In this document: positions 57,281 through 64,000 of the stretch, piece by piece | How positions within the stretch are numbered: position 1 is the stretch's first letter | Layout: each line of letters opens with the position of its first letter | Origin: Histoplasma ohiense | Taxonomy: Eukaryota; Ascomycota; Eurotiomycetes; Onygenales; Ajellomycetaceae | Direction of reading: 5' to 3' | Assembly (NCBI GenBank): GCA_017607445.1 | Contig: JAEVHH010000002.1 | Location: 6,230,001-6,294,000 of the forward strand | DNA length: 64,000 nt | The notes under the pieces: generated by a model | Database searches by the model: none | Seen by the model: only the letters and a program-made list of their open reading frames with translations | What the model was told of the DNA's origin: nothing | Position numbers and translations under genes: made by a program

Positions 57281-58592
57281 ATGGCAGAAACGACTCTGCA
57301 TAATGCACCTATAGTGCTTGACAATGGCAGTGGGACCATACGAGCTGGGTTCGCAGGCGAGGATCTTCCAAAATGCTATTTCCCTTCGTTCGTCGGTCGA
57401 CCAAAACACCTCCGAGTCCTCGCTGGCGCGTTGGAAGGCGACGTATTTATTGGACAGAGAGCTCAAGAGCTACGAGGTCTCCTAAAAATTCGATATCCTC
57501 TCGAGCACGGAATCGTGACAGATTGGGATGACATGGAAAAGATTTGGCAGTGGGTTTACGAGGGGGAACTGAAGACGTTGAGCGAAGAGCATCCAGTCCT
57601 ATTGACCGAGCCCCCGCTCAATCCGCGGACAAACCGAGACACGGCCGCACAGATTCTGTTTGAACAGTTTAATATACCTGCCCTTTACACGTCAATTCAG
57701 GCGGTGCTGTCACTCTATGCTTCGGGTCGAACAACAGGCATTGTGCTAGATTCTGGCGATGGCGTTTCCCATGCGGTCCCCGTCTACGAGGGCTTCGCTA
57801 TGCCAAGTAGTATACGAAGAATTGATGTTGCGGGCCGTGATGTTACAGAGTATTTACAATTGCTCCTGCGGAAAAACGGCTACGTATTCCATACGAGCGC
57901 TGAGAAGGAGGTGGTTAGGATGATTAAAGAGAAAACAGGTTATGTCGCCTTGGATCCGAAGAGAGAAGAAAAAGACTGGTCGACAAATGTCTCGAAGGTT
58001 GACTCTAAAACCCAGGAATATACTCTGCCGGACGGACACAAACTTAAGGTAATCGCCACAACACCGGGCCCACCGCCCCGCGTAGGGAACATTTTTCTGA
58101 CAGGTTGGCATGGGATATCTAGGTTGGAGCGGAACGGTTTCGAGCTCCTGAAATTCTTTTTGATCCTGAAATTATCGGCCTTGAATATCCTGGCGTTCAT
58201 CAAATCGTGGTAGATGCGATCAATCGGACCGATATGGACCTGCGCAAGGCGCTATTCGGCAATATTGTACTCTCCGGCGGCTCGACTCTATGTCGAGGTT
58301 TTGGAGATAGGTTGCTTCATGAAGTTCAACGATTGGCTGTCAAGGACATGAGAATCAAGATTTTTGCCCCTCCGGAACGAAAATACAGTACATGGATCGG
58401 AGGCAGTATTCTTGCTGGTCTAAGCACTTTCAGAAAGGTACGTTCGAGTCCTCTTAAGACGCAACCTCAAAATTCGTATACCTTATGGTTCGTTTCAATC
58501 ACACTCACCATGTATTTTAATCGTTCCAGATGTGGGTCAGCATCGATGATTGGCACGAGAATCCAGATATAATTCACACGAAGTTCAACTAG
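57281..58592 (+). CDS. ARP1: Arp1 (centractin), actin-related protein of dynactin
   Basis: Forms the short filament of the dynactin complex that activates cytoplasmic dynein, needed for nuclear migration in hyphae. Three exons (57281-58048, 58123-58437, 58530-58592) give 381 residues, the usual size. Seen: IVLDNGSGTIRAGFAGEDLP (phosphate loop 1), YPLEHGIVTDWDDMEKIW, LTEPPLNPRTNRD, VLDSGDGVSHAVPVYEGFA (phosphate loop 2), NIVLSGGSTLCRGF, WIGGSILAGLSTF, and the last exon MWVSIDDWHENP. Intron 1 must use the TAG acceptor at about 58122, giving VGAERFRAPEIL; reading through would produce a false C-terminus. NAPIV..., not the conventional actin N-terminus, and HKLK support Arp1 over actin. Confidence 0.94.
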
Positions 58593-59186
58593 AAAGGAGA
58601 AGAATTGATGAGGAACTGCACTGTCAAGTCGACACCACTCATTATTCCTCGCTGGACGAGCTATGCATGTGGACAGTCCCGGAGAGCAACTGCACGAAAA
58701 TGTGCCCCAGAATTGAGAGCAGGTGGACAGAAATGGAGAGGGACCAGATCAGGAGTTATTAGATTAGCTGAGTCGTTTTGATACCCACCCCGCAGCCCCA
58801 TATTCCCCAACATATGTCGCGTTTCCCCTTTTACCCTTTTACAATCCATGCACAATTTTGATTCGAAACATCTGATGCCCAATAGCAAGGTACATACTGC
58901 AGTATCCGTCGTTTGTCAGCTGCTTATGTCTGTACAGTACCAACATCTCTTTCTCATTGTGGATTTCAGCGCTTTGATCATTCTCTGTTCTTTTTCTTCC
59001 ATTTCGCCTCTCGTCCTGAGTTATAGCAGCTCAATGTTATCATACAGCCGCTATTATCTACAGCCCCTTCATCCCTCTGTCGTCATTTCTCGAAATATAC
59101 CACGGATTTGGAAATGGAGACGCATTGCCCTTTCAGTCAGAAAGGTTCTCCCGAATGATATCCGATTTCTCCGTTTCCGCCCACTT

Positions 59187-59233
<47 letters not shown>

Positions 59234-60388
59234 ATCTGGCAGATCCCTCTGTCCTACATATTGCCATTCCCTCTGAGACAAGAAATTTCTCTTCGCGCTC
59301 CAATCTAACCCCATTTTCTCGTTTGGTTTTATCTATTTTATTTTATTCCCTTTTGTTTTGGTTTTGCTTCCTGGTTTCCTGTTGTTTTACTTCCTGGAGA
59401 TTCTCAAGCAATTCTCTAGTCTGTATATAGATTTATTTTTTTATTCTTCTACATGTTTTCGAACCGATCTGTTGATTGCTCTAATGATTGAACAAAAAAA
59501 GCAAATTGAAGCGTGGCAAAGAATATCTTAACGAGGAATTTTACTTTCGGTAGAATAACTAAGACTATATTTTTTGTTCGTGGCGATCATTCATAGAAAA
59601 AAGATGAATTGAACTCCTTTTTAATAAACTATTTAAGAAGTATGAAATGCACTTGACAAGAGCTATGTTGATAGACTTATTAAATTTATATCTTGATGGT
59701 TGAAGACAGTTAGAAAAGCTAAGAGCTGATATACAAAATATTGATTCTATATCATTTAAAAAGTTATATGGATTAAATTAAATTGAAGCTATGATTGTTG
59801 AGATATTCAATTTTTTCTAAGGATGGATTTTGGTGATTTTAGAAGTGTAAATAGGCTATTGAACCATAGGTGTATTCGAGACAAATATGGGATACTTTGT
59901 CCTAGGAGGTACCAGTACCTATACTCTAGGGTTTTTCGATAGCTTCGTCCCAAGGATGGAAGACAAATAAGCGTTCGAACATAGAGTAAACATAAAAGAA
60001 CTGACAATAGAGAAACGCCCGTGGGGGAGAAACTGAGATTTAGAAACTGGAGACAGGAGACATTTAGGAAATCCGAGTTATCAAGTAAGTCTCATTGCTT
60101 TATCGGTGATACCATCTCAGTAGGAATCATATGGGGTTATGTAACGAGGAGGGGAACCGGTGGAAGAAGGCGGTAGAAGGAAATTAAGAGGAGCTTTTAA
60201 GATAGCAGATCGTGGGTCTCGTAAGTCATTTGAAAAACGGTAGTGGCAATGTGCACAAGAATGTAAGAAATATGTGATGGGGATAGACCATGGAGCTGGA
60301 TGTCTACTGTTCGAGGTGAGCAATTATATGTCAAGCATATGTTCTTTCGGTTGGTGACACGCCTCGAGAGGGATTCCAACCCGCCCTG
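58593..60388. other. Intergenic, CT microsatellite, no gene seen
   Basis: A perfect CT dinucleotide run lies at 59190-59228. From about 59560 to 59830 the DNA is AT-rich with no clear frame. No conserved protein is visible on either strand. Confidence 0.6.
59190..59228 (+). repeat. CT microsatellite
   Basis: Perfect dinucleotide run of about 39 bases. Confidence 0.9.
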
Positions 60389-60868
60389 TCATGAGTAGCC
60401 CATGAATTTCCCCCACCGCATTTCAAGATTCCTCCTCGTTTTATTCTTGAGCGGATCCGCGTCTATGGACTCAGTACTAGACGCGGTCTTCACGCTCCCT
60501 CTGCTGCATTTGCGCGACAGGTCAAAACCCTCCGGTATTATCGTGTTTCCTGCACCTCCCCTTCCTACGTGGAAAACTGGGGCCACTTCTTTCTCGCGTC
60601 GCAATTGGCGCTCCAGCTCTTCGTCGAAACTGAAGATGGCCCGTTCACTATAGCTGTGTACATTGCCAGCGCCTGTACGGCCGGTGAAACGCACTTGCGG
60701 TCGGTTATTCAGAGCAGCAGCTGGGCCTGTGCTCGTGGTTGATTGGCTTGATGAGACTGTGGTCTTTTTCAGAGATATGACATTGCCAGCGCCACCACGA
60801 GCAGTGTGCGTGACGGGACGCGTGGTGTGGGAGATGGAAGGAAGAGGTTCAACCAAGTGGTAGGACAT
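60389..60868 (-). CDS. Par32-like DUF3602 protein
   Basis: Single-exon protein of 159 residues, from the ATG at 60868. It contains three copies of a Gly-Ala-Gly-Asn motif: ARGGAGNV (about 24-31), GRTGAGNV (about 63-70) and GRGGAGNT (about 102-109). This is the signature of fungal DUF3602 proteins, which include yeast Par32, a TORC1-responsive phosphoprotein that inhibits ammonium transporters. The linkers are Ser/Thr-rich and disordered, with a charged helix FDEELERQLRREKE between the second and third repeats. Whether this copy acts on Mep/Amt transporters is inference. Membrane segments are absent. It is convergent with ARP1. Confidence 0.8.
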   Translation of the reverse strand: MSYHLVEPLPSISHTTRPVTHTARGGAGNVISLKKTTVSSSQSTTSTGPAAALNNRPQVRFTGRTGAGNVHSYSERAIFSFDEELERQLRREKEVAPVFHVGRGGAGNTIIPEGFDLSRKCSRGSVKTASSTESIDADPLKNKTRRNLEMRWGKFMGYS

Positions 60869-63017
60869 GCTTGAATGTTGGGTCTTATGGAGCTGGTTTA
60901 TTCCGAAGGTCTGACTTGTTATTTTGAAACACTTGAGAAATGGAATAAGGATATTTTACGACAGCGATAGCCACGAATAATAAATAAATAATAAGAGAAA
61001 ATGGGTGCCGCGGTTTAAGAGCAAAACAGTTTCAAATATTATTAACAAGCTTTCAACAGCATTTTCCTTCGAAGTCAGCAAGCCAGGTTCGTTCGCTTTT
61101 TATAGTCGGGCCTCTGTTCTGTACCTGGATGCTCTCCGGTGAGCGGCAATGCGGGGCCTCAGACACCACTGGGCTCGGCGCTACTCTCTAACACATCACA
61201 AGGCCCAGCCCGAGCCTGCCAACAAAGTTCGAGCGCAAAAATAGAACTACCTGGACACAAATTGTCCATGAATGAAGTTACCGTTCGTTGGGCCGCCCTG
61301 GTTGGGACTTGGGTGGCGCTTCGCTCCCTCGTCTCAAGTCCTGCTGTTGCGATTGGTCGCCAACCCTGTTTCTGTTACGAGGCCGTGGACAACAGCCTCC
61401 ATTAGCTGATGGCTCATACTCGAGAGCGTAAAAGCAGCATTCCAGCATTCCCAGAAATCGGATGGCGCCGTAGAGTCTCATCAAGAAAAATGACTTTTCA
61501 CCGTCATTTGGCGGACGTTTCACCACGCCGCTTTAGTTCCCCGCAAACCAAACCCACGAAGGATTCGGAAGGAAGCGCCTCTCGACTCTCAGCCGGCCGT
61601 GATTCACGGGAGTTGCTGCGCTTGAGAGATTCATCTGTCCAGCTTCGGGGATATGCATACTAAGAAATCCCACAGTGTCCTCTTGGAGGGAAACCGTAAG
61701 CGGTAGCGCCCTTGCGGCAAGTTACTTGGGTATTTGAGTTATATGACAGGGCACTTTTCTGGCCGAAAGCTGGCGTTGTCGCAGGGGGCCGAAGCAATGA
61801 AATCATTACTACTAATAGTTTTACCATGAAATGGCAAAAACCACCAACAGCAGCCGTGACCAACGTGTTACTCTGACAATACATTAGACGTACAAGACAT
61901 GTACTCGGTCATCAACTGTCAGATCTCAAAAGACCTACTTGGTATTGGCAATTTTACAGAGCACGGAGTAGTCGTTGAATGGATCAAGGCCGAGATCTTT
62001 GGGGTAATGCTTTGCAACCTGCAAACTACTGTGATCACTGCCAATAAATTTCCTTTTCTTCAGGCTAAAATTATAAACAACAGCCAAAGCTGCACGACTG
62101 ACGTATATGGTCAAAGGTCAAGCCCCTGGAAGAGATCTGTTCGTCACGAGGATATGCTTTTTGGCGGGTTGAGTTCTGAATGAAATATTACTCAACAACA
62201 AAGGCTCTCCTCCACTTTGATTGGAGATGCTCAGTTGATGGCATCCGCTCTTCAAAAGAAATAGCGCAACCGACGGGACGACAATACTGCGAAGGATGCT
62301 TATGCTAGTTCGGCACAATCCCCTTTTTGGTGCCACGCATAAACCTGCATCATTCTCGGACCGCTGGAGCCATTGTCAACTTCGTTACCAGGAAAAAATA
62401 CCCCCTTTGAGCCTTGCGCCATTTAACAGCCCCAGTAATGATGAGTTCAAATCCTCAGCATCTGTCGCAATGAGCATAATAATACCATAATACTACCCAG
62501 CGGCAACCAGGTCAATATCCAACATGAATAGCCAATTGGCAATGCCCACGACCGGCGCTCGTCTACGGACAACAAAAAAAAAAAAACGTAAAACTTTCAT
62601 TCATACCTTCATCGATAATGAAGCAGGCAGGCTGAGCCCGATGAGTAACTGCATCGCTGACATTAAAATTAACCTAGGGAGAAAAAACACACTTTATGGC
62701 TAGGCGGTGAAGGAAGATATTTCGAGAAATTAGATTTATTCAGTCTCGTAAAATTCCTCTTGGGTTTTCTTGAGGAGAGTGAGATCATTGACGAACAGTT
62801 AGGTCTATACCAGTATCCGTCTCCATATACTTGAATGCCTTGCCTCCTTCAGCAATATAATAGAATAGAGGAGTTATTGCCAATGGGAATCTGGAATCGC
62901 AAGATGATATTGATTTCATTTGTCTGCGCATTCAACTACTGTACAAAATTACTCCCTCAATTCAATTGTTGGAGCTACTACACAAGCCCTATCCCACGTG
63001 ACCCACACATATATATT
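60869..63017. other. No gene recognised
   Basis: Over 2 kb with short frames only (up to 94 codons) and no family resemblance, on both strands. An A run lies at 62573-62586. A TTTTTATAGTCGGG motif near 61097 could be a pol II start region, but nothing convincing follows. Confidence 0.5.
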
Positions 63018-63101
63018 GTTGGGGGGTTTGGATTGGTTCGTCCCCTCTACTACCAGCATGGCGCTGGTGGTGAGAGAGCTCTTTTGCCCCAGTGGCCTAA
63101 C
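63018..63101 (-). repeat. Short dispersed repeat D, copy 2
   Basis: Reverse-strand copy of the element at 25843-25928, starting TTAGGCCACTGGGGCAAAAG and ending CCAAACCCCCCAAC. The outer bases GTTAGG and CCCAAC form a weak terminal inverted repeat, flanked by AATATAT-like sequence on both sides, a possible target duplication. Confidence 0.7.
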
Positions 63102-64000
63102 ATATATTAGCTCGCTACTAGATAGATCATAACAAACCAACCAAGGTTCAACCCTCTTACATCAATTCCTCTCAGGTGATACTTTCCAAACAAACACAAC
63201 AAACAATGGATGCTCTATTCTGCCAGACTGGACCGCCTTCAAACCTAACCTCATCCCGTTTCTTCAGTTGGCTGGCGCAACTGCGTCGTTATTTTCCGCA
63301 GTATTACAATTTTGAAGGTCTACTTGTATACTCATCATCAGCTTCCAGATTGCGACCAAACAAGGTCAGGCGTATTACAACAGCTCTGTTCTCAGCTCAA
63401 GCTGTCCTTGCGCGGAGAGCAAGCTACTAGTATTTGGGCAAGTTTCGACGGATGCGCGTTCGCTACCTTGTTTGTTTATACACAATATAAAGAAATACAT
63501 TTGTTGGCAGGTATATACAGTTCTTAGAGAAGGGGAAGATTCCCCATAGCAGGAATTGAGGTTTTGGTGGCAACTTCAACGCCCGTAATCAAAAATGCCG
63601 AAATATAAGTCGTCCCATTTTATTCATTTCCATAATTTCTTGTTGATAGAAACCGCCTGCTGACATCCTGGTTACTCTTCTGTAGGTTTCCCCGGTCGAT
63701 TGTCCTGCTGTATCGCCCAATTGCCTTTCGTTTCTACCCTCCGAAGGCTTTGATTTGACAGAATTACCTGAGGGAGCGGAATATCGCGAATGTCATCAAT
63801 GTTAACTAATGAATTACCTAGGCGACTACTGCGATGTGTACCTGACTCATGATTCGATGAGTGTGCGGAAGGCGCACAATTCAGGTCGCAATCATTTACG
63901 AAATGTCGTCGAATATTATCAAGGTACGCCGAGACTCTCCTCCCAACTCCAGCATGCAGGACCGCAGAGAGTCTTCGCAGTTTTGCAAGGACTCCCTCTC
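63102..64000. other. No gene recognised (window end)
   Basis: No open frame of convincing character. A gene may begin beyond the window end. Confidence 0.45.

Noticed and set aside
1..64000. CRISPR arrays, secondary-metabolite cluster, rRNA genes
   Set aside because: No regularly spaced direct repeats, no PKS/NRPS/terpene enzymes and no rRNA motifs were seen; the sequence is eukaryotic nuclear DNA.

Overview
The window is nuclear DNA of a filamentous ascomycete. Genes carry many short introns with GTAAGT/GTATGT-type donors and CAG/TAG acceptors, intergenic spaces are about 0.4-2 kb, and the gene set is typically fungal (Ste6, Rif1, Mit1, Arp1, Alg13, a Par32-like protein). The AT-rich, transposon-filled island suggests a eurotiomycete, perhaps Onygenales/Ajellomycetaceae. 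That placement rests on general resemblance and is not proven.

Layout: 1.1-5.4 kb (-) STE6-type ABC peptide-pheromone exporter; 7.6-9.4 kb (+) MFS hexose transporter; 10.7-11.5 kb (-) five-exon PBDC1/YPL225W-family protein; 13.7-18.9 kb (+) RIF1 with PP1-docking motifs; 20-26.8 kb, an island of solo LTRs, inverted-repeat elements and very AT-rich DNA with RIP-like divergence; 27.4-29.8 kb (+) Hfd1-type aldehyde dehydrogenase; 30.7-32.6 kb (-) AP-3 mu; 33.0-33.4 kb (+) DMAC1-like mini-protein; 33.9-34.8 kb (-) uncharacterised fungal protein; 35.5-39.2 kb (+) ISWI remodeller; 40.0-41.8 kb (-) mitochondrial rRNA methyltransferase Mrm1; 42.1-46.9 kb (+) Mit1/Mi-2-like remodeller; 48.0-49.5 kb decayed APH-family kinase pseudogene; 51.6-53.4 kb (+) CCCH zinc-finger protein; 54.2-55.4 kb (-) mitoribosomal mS35; 55.6-56.4 kb (+) Alg13; 57.3-58.6 kb (+) Arp1; 60.4-60.9 kb (-) Par32/DUF3602 protein; 60.9-64 kb with no recognisable gene apart from a short dispersed repeat.

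The genes are housekeeping loci and do not form one pathway. Three chromatin regulators (Rif1, ISWI, Mit1) lie within 33 kb. Several pairs are divergent with short shared upstream regions (mS35/Alg13, Mrm1/Mit1, AP-3 mu/DMAC1-like). I found no secondary-metabolite cluster or new multigene system. The least explained parts are the nested repeat island, a candidate small AT-rich gene inside it, and two orphan coding-like fragments. Exon boundaries were placed by hand from splice consensus, reading-frame continuity and family similarity; no database search was run.
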